DNA of 52,215 nucleotides from Microcaldota archaeon (GCA_021801355.1 JAJYYB010000012.1:1-52215); one strand, 5' to 3'. Shown: positions 36,537 to 42,859, numbered from the stretch's first letter. Notes: generated from the sequence alone by a model not told the origin. Made by a program: numbers and translations.

Positions 36537-37577
36537 TCAGTCCTTGAACACGTACGCCGAGACCACTCCTGCAGTGTCAAACGAATAGATGCACCACGGG
36601 CATATGGACGCGCCCACAGAAACCTCGGACACATTGTACGTACCAGGATCCTGTATGCAGGCCGCATCGAAGGCAGAGGCCTGATACCAGTTTTGCTGGT
36701 TGTCAAGCATAACGCATCCGGTTGGCAGGTTTATTGTGTCGCAGTTTGCCCAGCCGCAGGAGCCAACTATGGCCACAAAGCTGTTGGGCTTGGTCACTGT
36801 GTAGGTCAGATTGGTGTCGTACACCGCAGGGTGCGTTTGTGAGTTCGGATTGTTGGCCGAGCTGAATATCGTCGCGTCGCTGACAGGTACATTCAGCCCT
36901 ATGCCAGCTATGGCAGATGGCCAGGAGAACGCAAGCGAGCAGGACCCTATGTTAGAGGCCTGATAACCTGTTGCAGAGCACCTGCTGCCTCCTGCACAGC
37001 CGAAGAAGTAACCTGATTCGACATTGCTAAACGAGGTCGATTCTATGCTCGGATAGCCGCTTCCGCAGGCAAATATATAGGTAGAATCGCCTGGTGGCAG
37101 GACCGTGCTTGGGCTCTGCGAGGAGTTATGTGTGTACTGTATGTTGAATACTGTGAGGTTCACTGGATTTGAATATTGCACTATAACACTCTTCGATAAC
37201 CTAGCGCTAACGTAAACGCTTACTGAGTTGTTCGTGGTGAAATTGCAGGTGTTTACGCGTATGCCGCCGCAGCCGCTTATGGTTTGGTTGCCTGCGTAGA
37301 ACGTGTAGTTTATGGGTTCATGCCCTTTAGATAATATAGAACTGTTACTCAAAGTCGCAGTAAGTACGGTCTTGAGGCTGCTCATGCTTGATGTATTGGT
37401 TGCCGTAAGTGACAGGTTTATCTTTTCTGAGAAGACCCGCTGCTGGTTTATTACGGCCACGCTAGGCAGAGTCACGTTGTTGCTCACCGCCCAAGTCGTT
37501 CCTACCACTATTGTGCATGCCAATATTGTTAGAACAAACAGTTTTGCTGCATTCATCCTTGCGTTCGCATCGCTCAT
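36537..37577 (-). CDS. Secreted cysteine-rich protein
   Basis: 346 residues. An N-terminal hydrophobic segment (about residues 12-31) looks like a signal peptide. The mature part has numerous sequons and many cysteines in close pairs (GCGGIRVNTC, GCAGGSRC, GSCGWANC), implying several disulfides. A late SICPWCIYS is a CxxC in an exported protein. Family not recognised. The start ATG 37577 lies about 29 bases after a minus-strand TATA box (37601-37612). Its cysteine load fits the nearby CxxC redox proteins as possible partners (inference). Confidence 0.75.
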   Translation of the reverse strand: MSDANARMNAAKLFVLTILACTIVVGTTWAVSNNVTLPSVAVINQQRVFSEKINLSLTATNTSSMSSLKTVLTATLSNSSILSKGHEPINYTFYAGNQTISGCGGIRVNTCNFTTNNSVSVYVSARLSKSVIVQYSNPVNLTVFNIQYTHNSSQSPSTVLPPGDSTYIFACGSGYPSIESTSFSNVESGYFFGCAGGSRCSATGYQASNIGSCSLAFSWPSAIAGIGLNVPVSDATIFSSANNPNSQTHPAVYDTNLTYTVTKPNSFVAIVGSCGWANCDTINLPTGCVMLDNQQNWYQASAFDAACIQDPGTYNVSEVSVGASICPWCIYSFDTAGVVSAYVFKD

Positions 37578-37967
37578 TGCACCACGTTGAATATTTACTC
37601 TATTTATATAATCCGCAATGAATAAATAACTACCTAATGGGAGCCCGCCGAGGCCGTTGAAAATTTGTAAACCCTTACACTTCCACTATTCCGAAAGGGT
37701 CTACTTTTTTATCTTCGATACAAAGAACGGGGCGGAAGGCGACCGTTCACAAAGTTCCTGCAGAATAGGCGTCTAATAAATGTTAGAGGGGCCGCTGCCT
37801 TGCAGTGGCAGCCCCTGGAGATCGACCAAACTGTCATGAGAGAACGTTTTTCAGGCTCAACTCAACAGATTCGAATAAGGGCTACGATAGGATTTTCAAC
37901 GACCTCAGAACTATCCATCCAGCGACAGCATTTTATATGTGTAACTACCATATAATTACAGCGACAG
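37578..37967. other. Intergenic region with a GC-rich hairpin
   Basis: 390 bases between the secreted Cys-rich protein and hicB. It holds the minus-strand TATA box at 37601-37612, a hairpin at 37787-37816 (two 5-bp stem segments around a 3-base bulge), and two TATA-like stretches before hicB (37931-37939 and 37949-37957). No ORF with recognisable features was seen. A small RNA is possible but unsupported. Confidence 0.35.
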
Positions 37968-37976
37968 ATGAATTTT

Positions 37977-38177
37977 ATGCGATTTAGGGTATTGATAGAG
38001 AGAGACGAAGACGGCATCTATGTAGGCAAGGTTCCCGACCTTCCGGGATGCGCCACCGAAGGCAGGACCAAGAAGGAACTTATGAAGAACATGAAGGAGG
38101 CCATACAAGCTTATATGGAGTCATTGAAGAAGCACGGCGATCCTATTCCTGTAGAATCGGTGCAGATAAGTGTCTAG
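37977..38177 (+). CDS. hicB: HicB-family antitoxin
   Basis: 66 residues, the partial RNase H-like fold of HicB: FRVLIERDEDGIYVGKVPDLPGCATEG is the hallmark opening, followed by the amphipathic helix ELMKNMKEAIQAYMESLKK. No DNA-binding domain is attached. It should bind and neutralise HicA. ATG 37977 is preferred because a TATA-like stretch at 37949-37957 lies about 25 bases upstream; ATG 37968 adds three residues. It overlaps hicA by 8 bases. Confidence 0.9.
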   Translation: MRFRVLIERDEDGIYVGKVPDLPGCATEGRTKKELMKNMKEAIQAYMESLKKHGDPIPVESVQISV

Positions 38178-38427
38178 GCTTATACCGCTTGATTATGACA
38201 AGGTCATAAAGGCTCTTTCTAAAGTAGGCTATGTCGTGAACCATCAGAAAGGAAGCCATATCGTAATGCACCTTGACAGGAAGGACAGGTACACCAAATT
38301 ATTCGGAGACAGGAAGCCGGAATACATGATAGTAGTCCCAGCCCATAGGCCGATAGGCAGGGGCATGGTAAGGACTATCATGAGCGAGGCCGACTTGTCA
38401 GTTGACGAGTTCAATAGCTTGGCATAA
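38170..38427 (+). CDS. hicA: HicA-family mRNA interferase toxin
   Basis: 85 residues with the double-stranded-RNA-binding-like fold of HicA. VIKALSKVGYVVNHQKGSHIVM carries the catalytic His in the G-S-H motif, and IVVPAHRPIGRGMVRTI is the conserved second half. It is expected to cleave mRNA until bound by HicB. The start is GTG at 38170 inside hicB, so translation is coupled. Gene order is antitoxin first. The pair marks the left edge of the accessory island. Confidence 0.9.
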   Translation: MSRLIPLDYDKVIKALSKVGYVVNHQKGSHIVMHLDRKDRYTKLFGDRKPEYMIVVPAHRPIGRGMVRTIMSEADLSVDEFNSLA

Positions 38428-38815
38428 TCCTCGCTTTGAGTCTTTCGGCTTTCTCCACAGAGAATGCCTCATCCACAGCCTTGTAAAGCTCGGCCTTCCG
38501 CGTGTTTATGTAGGTCATGGTGGTGCTGGGATCGCTATGCCGTGCAAAGCGGCTGGATAGCACCATATCCCCATTGCTCTGCCTGGCGAAGCTGTGGTTA
38601 TCGCATAGTGGCGCAGGCTGTGAGTAGTCAGCCTATGGAGCTACCTTGGCGTCCTTCCGTACGTCTCCTCGCTCTGGTCGTAGACATCGTCCAGCTTGGC
38701 GGCTTGGACGTACTCCCTGAACACCTTGCGGACGTAGTTCTTCTCCAAGTAAGGCTCCCCCTTAAGGCCATGCCCAAGCTCCGAGAAGAACACGAACCCG
38801 CGTTTTTGCGATTTT
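38411..38815 (-). pseudogene. Tyrosine recombinase (integrase) C-terminal fragment
   Basis: On the minus strand, frames joined across one stop (near 38640) and one frameshift (near 38600) encode a tyrosine-recombinase catalytic C-terminus: YLEKNYVRKVFREYV, LTTHSLRHYAIT (the HxxR box) and FARHSDPSTTMTYINTRKAELY with the nucleophile Tyr. The N-terminal part and the first catalytic Arg are missing. The stop at 38411 lies inside the 3' end of hicA on the other strand. It lies just beyond a tRNA-Asp fragment, as expected of an integrase next to its att site. Confidence 0.82.
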
Positions 38816-38869
38816 CCTGCTTGGCTGCTTTGCTGCGAACAAACCCAGCGCTACGGCGTGAATAGAAGA

Positions 38870-38917
38870 CGCCTTGGTCGGGATTCGAACCTGAGTCGCA
38901 AGCTAGCACGGCGCCCT
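38870..38917 (-). repeat. tRNA-Asp 3' fragment (att-like)
   Basis: On the minus strand these 48 bases parallel the intact tRNA-Asp at 41757-41829 from anticodon stem to 3' end: same length between the GCC and GCTTG anticodon-stem strands, then GACTC, GGTTCGAATCCCG and CCAAGGCG. The anticodon loop and one T-stem base have changed, and no 5' half is present. About 95 bases beyond it also resemble the sequence beyond the intact tRNA, ending in a shared AAAACGCGGGTTCG. This is the expected far-end scar of integration into tRNA-Asp. Confidence 0.7.
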
Positions 38918-39078
38918 TGCCGCCGTAAAACCCCGAATTCCTAGCTCCTTTGTTTCTTTGCGTGCTACGCATAGCGAACCTCGATTTTCATAGCTACTTA
39001 GCAACCCCGAATTTATATAAGCCTCGGGTGCGATTTCATCCGGATATTCGAACCCAGAAAGTGAGCACAGATAATGTA

Positions 39079-39429
39079 TTATCTGCTTTTGTACCAGAAC
39101 CTCCGTTCGTATGCTTTATGATTCATCCATTCGAGCAATATGGCTACTATCTCTATTTGATTCCCAGCCAATGTATACAATAATCGCCAGCCATTTCTAA
39201 GGTCGTATTTTCTAAGGTTGTCTATGCCGTATTTCTTAACGTACTCCTTAGGCCATAAATGCCTCTCTATCTTAACCCCACGTAGTGGATTTTCTTTAAG
39301 TGCATTAATTGCTCCTTCTATCTCGTTTGCTAACTGCTTATCCTCAAACTTACCAGACTTCAATGCATCAAATGCGTCGCGAAGTTTAGCATCAACAAAA
39401 GCGACCCTCTGGATTCTATTGCCACTCAT
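39079..39429 (-). CDS. RelE/ParE-like toxin
   Basis: 116 residues. The central and C-terminal segments follow the archaeal RelE-like pattern: ALKENPLRGVKIERHLWPKEY, then NLRKYDLRNGWRLLYTLAGNQIEIVAIL and a terminal EWMNHKAYERRF. Such proteins cleave mRNA at the ribosome; which basic residues are catalytic cannot be assigned here. The start ATG overlaps the stop of the upstream winged-helix gene by four bases (ATGA), the usual antitoxin-toxin arrangement. Its AT-rich composition matches the island. Confidence 0.8.
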   Translation of the reverse strand: MSGNRIQRVAFVDAKLRDAFDALKSGKFEDKQLANEIEGAINALKENPLRGVKIERHLWPKEYVKKYGIDNLRKYDLRNGWRLLYTLAGNQIEIVAILLEWMNHKAYERRFWYKSR

Positions 39430-39716
39430 TTAATCACTAGACTCTGATTCTTTAGATGTTCTATCAGTTTGGGATTCCAAATCCAGGTAACTGTCTTATC
39501 TTTTTCAATGATTATTTTGCTAGAGTACTCTAAGTATCTCACAACCGTAGTAAATGTGGTCCACATTACTTTTTTTGGCAATAGTCTCCATATTTCAGTG
39601 AGCGTTTTTTCGCTTTTATACTTGTATAGCGCAGCTTCTATCATTAGTATAGTGTCTAGGCGTGGAGATCTGTCTATCCGCCGTTGCTTAAATTTTAAAA
39701 TTGTTTGCTGGTACAT
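39426..39716 (-). CDS. Winged-helix DNA-binding protein, candidate antitoxin
   Basis: 96 residues. A predicted winged-helix core (residues about 20-85: LDTILMIEAALYKYKSEKTLTEIWRLLP and VRYLEYSSKIIIEKDKTVTWIW, a strand-turn-strand wing). It is directly upstream of and overlapping the RelE-like gene, so it probably serves as antitoxin and autorepressor, though it is not one of the common RelB/AbrB/MetJ-type antitoxins. ATG 39716 is chosen; TTG 39725 is the alternative. Two overlapping palindromes immediately upstream are likely its operators. Confidence 0.65.
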   Translation of the reverse strand: MYQQTILKFKQRRIDRSPRLDTILMIEAALYKYKSEKTLTEIWRLLPKKVMWTTFTTVVRYLEYSSKIIIEKDKTVTWIWNPKLIEHLKNQSLVIK

Positions 39717-39752
39717 ATATATCAACTGATATATTTATCAATTGATAAATAT
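39717..39752. promoter_or_regulatory. Two overlapping palindromic operators before the winged-helix/RelE operon
   Basis: An imperfect palindrome at 39717-39734 (core TATCAACTGATA) overlaps a perfect 22-base palindrome at 39731-39752 (core TATCAATTGATA). Their centres are 16 bases apart. Both cover the TATA region of the operon and end right at the start codon at 39716, so bound protein would block transcription. Likely ligand: the winged-helix protein. Confidence 0.7.
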
Positions 39753-39807
39753 TAATAACTTTCTAGTGCTAGTAGGTTAACTAACCTAAATTTATCCTCA
39801 AGAGGTA

Positions 39808-39872
39808 TGCTCCGATCGGGATTTGAACCAGAGTTCCGGCCTTGAGAGGGCCGTGTCCTTGACCGGACTAGC
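39808..39872 (-). repeat. tRNA-Glu(CTC) 3' fragment (att-like)
   Basis: The minus strand reads like tRNA-Glu from the D-loop on: AGTCCGGTCAA, a perfect anticodon stem CGGCC/GGCCG around loop CTCTCAA (anticodon CTC), T-loop GGTTCAAATCC and acceptor strand TCGGAGC with discriminator A. The 5' acceptor strand and D-stem partner are missing; foreign sequence TTTTATGGCAGC replaces them, and the T stem has a mismatch. It cannot fold as a complete tRNA and looks like an integration scar. The intact tRNA-Glu is not in the window. Confidence 0.7.
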
Positions 39873-39913
39873 TGCCATAAAACAAGCATTATTTTTTCTA
39901 GCCATTCCCAAGC

Positions 39914-39968
39914 GCCTAACTTTTAATTTTCGGGTATCCGAACCCCCCTTTTCAATTAGAAGTTAGGC
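39914..39968. other. Long three-tier hairpin
   Basis: A perfect 9-bp outer stem (39914-39922 with 39960-39968), an inner 5-bp stem after a one-base bulge on each side (39924-39928 with 39954-39958) and an apical 4-bp GGGT/ACCC stem (39932-39935 with 39942-39945). A minus-strand TATA-like stretch at 39974-39984 would start transcription near 39952, inside it. Structured RNA, recombination site or terminator are all possible. Confidence 0.45.
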
Positions 39969-40019
39969 AATCCATATTTATAAGCACACCGGGTTCACTT
40001 TTGTTTTGGATTCGAACCT

Positions 40020-40128
40020 GTCGAAAAAGCCAATAACTGCGAAGCAAAACGGCTTTGAGATTTGGTGAGAATGTAAAAAGTAGAACACAGTTGAAAAAGC
40101 CACTAACTACGAAGTAGAACGGCTTTGA
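40020..40128 (-). terminator. Tandem covarying terminator-like hairpins
   Basis: Two 39-base copies, 70 bases apart (about 40020-40058 and 40090-40128). Each has an outer 6-bp stem AAAGCC/GGCTTT and an inner stem around the triloop. The inner stem changes by compensation (CTAC/GTAG in one, TGC/GCA in the other), so the pairing is conserved. On the minus strand each ends in GGCTTTTTC, a terminator-like T-run, starting 15 bases after the stop of the P-loop gene. Confidence 0.55.
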
Positions 40129-40142
40129 AACTAGAAATATAG

Positions 40143-40592
40143 TTATATAAAAAATCTGTGTGCTTTCAGCGTATTAAAAAGCTTCAGGCCATCGTATGCT
40201 TTCTTATCAATCCTGTCAAACTCGTAACCTTTATTATTTTTGATATGCGCTATCGCCCCGTCTATTCTTATCTTTTCTTCATTTGCGTCTGTGTTCACAT
40301 TTGTAGTAAATGGCATTAACACTACAAAATAATTTAAATTAAAAATAGCAGCAATCTCCTCCAATTTCTCTAAATCAGCATCTATTTGATCATTTACTTT
40401 ACTCCTATTCCTTTCTTGAGGCGATGAATTGATTGTGAGTATTGGTGCTCCGTTAATCGAACAAAAACTAATCTGTGAGTTACCTGTTAGCTTAAAACCA
40501 TTCGTGTCTTTAACCAAGTCTTCTATCGCGGATGTCTTGCCACTGTCACCCTCTCCAACCAATGCAAGGAACTTTTTTATCAATTCATGCAC
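40143..40592 (-). CDS. Small P-loop NTPase-like protein
   Basis: 149 residues. A Walker A motif VGEGDSGKTS (residues 12-21) follows the opening helix. A hydrophobic strand FVVLMPF near residue 97 could carry a Walker B-like site, but no clear DE pair follows it. Family unknown; the size suits a minimal GTPase- or ParA-like fold, not a full one. It overlaps the upstream gene by 8 bases and has an AGGTG Shine-Dalgarno-like motif just before its ATG, so it is the last gene of a three-gene operon. Composition is AT-rich, unlike the chromosome around it. Confidence 0.6.
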   Translation of the reverse strand: MHELIKKFLALVGEGDSGKTSAIEDLVKDTNGFKLTGNSQISFCSINGAPILTINSSPQERNRSKVNDQIDADLEKLEEIAAIFNLNYFVVLMPFTTNVNTDANEEKIRIDGAIAHIKNNKGYEFDRIDKKAYDGLKLFNTLKAHRFFI

Positions 40593-40824
40593 CTGTTTTG
40601 AGTAGCCTACTAAAAAACTTCTCTACATCAGAACCATTTTCGCAATGGGTAATATCATTCTTTTTACCTTTTTTGTCGCCCCTATCGTAAGCCAGCCTAA
40701 TTATGCCATCTGCACTTTTCCAAACTCTCAGTCCACATAAATAGACCGTTTCCCCCTCACTTTTATAGACATTTAGTTTTGGCATCTCGACCACACCGTT
40801 TAGGTTATTCCCCTTTACCTTCAT
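40585..40824 (-). CDS. Hypothetical protein of the island operon
   Basis: 79 residues, charged, with short predicted strands (TVYLCGLRVWKSADGIIRLAYDR) and two Cys. No family recognised. It overlaps the preceding membrane-protein gene by 20 bases and the following P-loop gene by 8 bases, an arrangement that argues for a real, co-translated gene. ATG 40785 is an alternative start that removes the upstream overlap. Confidence 0.5.
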   Translation of the reverse strand: MKVKGNNLNGVVEMPKLNVYKSEGETVYLCGLRVWKSADGIIRLAYDRGDKKGKKNDITHCENGSDVEKFFSRLLKTGA

Positions 40825-41056
40825 TATACTTCCATATACCTGCTGCTACTAAAAGTGCAAGTACATCATCAATCGGATCCATAATAAAACCTACAATAAA
40901 GGTTATTAGATTTTCTATCGGTGTTAAAATGGCCTGCTCCAACCATGCAGCTATATTTGAAAACAATGAGCTTGCGCCTAGCGCCTGCAAGAAGTAGTAT
41001 GAGATTATAACGCTGACTAACAACCCAAATAAAGCATCAATATCATTGCTGTTCAT
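40805..41056 (-). CDS. Small membrane protein of the island operon
   Basis: 83 residues with two to three hydrophobic helices (about residues 8-30, 35-50 and 52-75) and a short charged tail. It is the first gene of the operon. ATG 41056 is chosen because a TATA box TTATAAATAT (about 41080-41090) lies some 28 bases upstream, so the mRNA is leaderless; the longer frame from 41074 would overlap the TATA. Function unknown; holin-like or membrane-anchor roles cannot be told apart. Confidence 0.6.
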   Translation of the reverse strand: MNSNDIDALFGLLVSVIISYYFLQALGASSLFSNIAAWLEQAILTPIENLITFIVGFIMDPIDDVLALLVAAGIWKYNEGKGE

Positions 41057-41091
41057 GTTTTCTTCTTTATACATTTAATAATATTTATAAT

Positions 41092-41649
41092 TTAGGTATT
41101 CCTTGCACGCCCCCTCGCTAGTTCTTCGTTAAGCCTTTCGTAAGCCTCGTTTATCTCCTTCATCCTAGCCTCCGCATCCCTGCTCTTGTTCACGTCCGGG
41201 TGGTACCTCAGCGCCATCCTGCGGTAGGCTGCCTTTACCTCCTGCGGGGTGGCCGTTTCCGGCACCCCTAGCACCTCGTAGCACCAAGCCAGGCTGCCCT
41301 TCGACGAGCCTTTAGGCTTGGCATCCTCCTTCCTTTGGTTGCGCTTTTGCTCCTGTCTGACTCTTTCAAAATCTTGGAACATCTTTTGTTGCCGCGTAAA
41401 GGTGCGGTACTCCCACCAGACCTCGAATGCTCCCAAGCCTACGAACATGGCCAGAAGGCTCAGGACGTAAAGCGGGCGTATGGCTTGGTTTAGCTGCATG
41501 GGGGCTAGGTACTGGGTGACAAGTAGCAGCGTGAACATGGTGAAGTTGAAAACATAGCTACTGAACAGCGAGTAGATAAAAGCCAGAAAGGCGTAGATTA
41601 CGGTTAGGAATATAACCAGCACGGCAAAGGCATAGAGTATTATGAACAA
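41092..41649 (-). CDS. Membrane-anchored J-domain (DnaJ-like) protein
   Basis: 185 residues. The N-terminal part has three to four hydrophobic helices (about residues 2-90), a basic linker follows, and residues about 122-180 form a J-domain: CYEVLGVPETATPQEVKAAYRRMALRYHPDVNKS with the essential HPD tripeptide, then EINEAYERL. It would recruit and stimulate a DnaK-type Hsp70 at the membrane; no dnaK is in the window. The start is TTG 41649, and the frame stays open upstream almost to tRNA-Asp without ATG or GTG. That upstream stretch resembles the sequence beside the broken integrase. Confidence 0.8.
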   Translation of the reverse strand: MFIILYAFAVLVIFLTVIYAFLAFIYSLFSSYVFNFTMFTLLLVTQYLAPMQLNQAIRPLYVLSLLAMFVGLGAFEVWWEYRTFTRQQKMFQDFERVRQEQKRNQRKEDAKPKGSSKGSLAWCYEVLGVPETATPQEVKAAYRRMALRYHPDVNKSRDAEARMKEINEAYERLNEELARGRARNT

Positions 41650-41756
41650 GGCCGCTATGAACTCGCCGAAAACGAACCCCGAACCCGCGTTTTCGCGCGT
41701 TTTCCCGATGCTCGGCTCATCGGAGACGAACCCGGCGCTGCGACGACAAAAAATGG

Positions 41757-41829
41757 CGCCTTGGCCGGGATTCGAACCCGGGTCACAAGCGTGACAGGCT
41801 CGTATGCTGGACCGCTACACTACCAAGGC
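41757..41829 (-). tRNA. tRNA-Asp(GTC)
   Basis: 73 bases on the minus strand. Acceptor GCCTTGG/CCAAGGC is perfect, with discriminator G as required for Asp. The anticodon stem CGAGC/GCTTG encloses the loop CTGTCAC (anticodon GTC). The T arm is CCGGG-TTCGAAT-CCCGG. No intron; CCA is not encoded. It forms the right boundary of the integrated island, and a divergent CDF gene lies beyond its upstream region. Confidence 0.95.
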
Positions 41830-41971
41830 ATTGCCTTAAATCAGTGAACGCTTAATGTCACGTTAAGCAAACTAGGCAGATTCATTCAATATGAATCGTA
41901 GAGACTTTAAAGGTTTAACATTTAAATAGATTCCAGTAAACTGTGCAATTCAAACATTGCAAAATGGTATA

Positions 41972-42859
41972 ATGGAAGTAGGAAATAAAGCTTCTGATGA
42001 TCTTAGGCGGAGACTAAAGATAGGTATTCTAGGCGACATACTTTTCTCCATAGCACAGTTCGTGATAGGCATAAGTTCGGGAAGCCTTGCGCTGATATCT
42101 AACGGTGGGCACGGACTGACAGACGCCCTAAGCCTTCTGATCTCTTTTATAGCTGCCAAGGTGTCCATGCGGGAGGCCACTACGAAGAAGACTTATGGAT
42201 ATGGAAGGGCAACCATAATAGCGGCGCTGATAAACAGCGTGCTGCTCATACTGTTCGCCATTTTCGTTTTCGCCGAGGCTTATGTACGAATATTGAATCC
42301 TGTGCCGGTAGGTGGTGTTGCAATAATAGTTACCGCTATATTCGGCATGCTGTTAAGCGGCGGGATCGCAGTCCTCTTGAGGAAGCATAACGAGGATCTG
42401 AACGTAAAAAGCGTGTTCTTGCATATGGGCTATGACGCCATAGCTTACGTAGGCACTTTGCTAGCTGGCCTTGCGATATTGGTGACCCGCCAGACCGTGT
42501 TCGACCCGCTGATAAGCATATTGATAGGCATATTGATGATAATAGGCGCGTGGGGGGTGCTACAGGATGCCTTCCAGATACTGCTTGAAGGCGCGCCCAG
42601 GTGGATAAGTGTCGATGCAGTAAGAGAAAGCATAAAACGGAACAAGGCAGTCAGAGGAGTCCATGACCTCCACATATGGGCCATATCTTCGCAGTACGCT
42701 GCGCTGAGCTGCCATGTTATAATACAGGCAGACAGCTTGAGCGAGTGCTCGGCGATAATCTCGAATATAAAGAAGACGCTGAGAAAAGAATTCAGAATAG
42801 AGCATGCAACGATAGAAGCGGAGCTGAAGAATGTACATATGGGAAGAGCGCACAAATGA
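41972..42859 (+). CDS. Cation diffusion facilitator (CDF) metal transporter
   Basis: 295 residues. Six membrane helices (about residues 15-215) and a C-terminal cytosolic ferredoxin-like domain (about 220-290). Metal-site motifs of Zn/Mn/Fe-exporting CDF proteins are visible as HxxxD in TM2 (NGGHGLTDALS) and HxxxD in TM5 (FLHMGYDAIAY). The C-terminal HDLHIWAISSQYAALSCHVII is the usual CDF cytosolic signature. It exchanges metal for protons, probably exporting zinc; metal is not certain. ATG 41972 is preferred to TTG 41957. A TATA-like stretch near 41919-41934 would give a short leader. Confidence 0.9.
   Translation: MEVGNKASDDLRRRLKIGILGDILFSIAQFVIGISSGSLALISNGGHGLTDALSLLISFIAAKVSMREATTKKTYGYGRATIIAALINSVLLILFAIFVFAEAYVRILNPVPVGGVAIIVTAIFGMLLSGGIAVLLRKHNEDLNVKSVFLHMGYDAIAYVGTLLAGLAILVTRQTVFDPLISILIGILMIIGAWGVLQDAFQILLEGAPRWISVDAVRESIKRNKAVRGVHDLHIWAISSQYAALSCHVIIQADSLSECSAIISNIKKTLRKEFRIEHATIEAELKNVHMGRAHK

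Larger units (their letters stand above)
38870..41756. mobile_element. Relic of an integrative element at tRNA-Asp
   Basis: About 2.9 kb bounded on the right by intact tRNA-Asp and on the left by its 3' fragment, with a broken integrase just outside. Cargo: RelE-like toxin and winged-helix partner, a second tRNA (Glu) fragment, hairpins, a three-gene AT-rich operon including a P-loop protein, and a membrane J-domain protein. The cargo is visibly more AT-rich than the flanks. Boundaries are inferred from the tRNA repeats. Structural virus genes are absent, so plasmid, virus remnant or minimal island cannot be told apart. Confidence 0.6.

Noticed and set aside
38870-38917. Intact tRNA-Asp or Leu at the left island edge
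   Set aside because: No 5' half pairs with the CCAAGGC acceptor strand within 150 bases upstream; a hairpin with a 7-base loop there lacks T33.
38464-38972. ORFs at 38464-38865 (+) and 38628-38972 (-)
   Set aside because: They cross the integrase relic and the tRNA-Asp fragment in frames that do not carry the recombinase motifs.
39808-39872. Intact tRNA-Glu
   Set aside because: The 5' acceptor strand and D-stem partner are missing, so it is listed as a fragment, not a gene.
40020-40128. CRISPR array
   Set aside because: Only two units, internally structured and diverged, with no spacers of regular kind and no cas genes.
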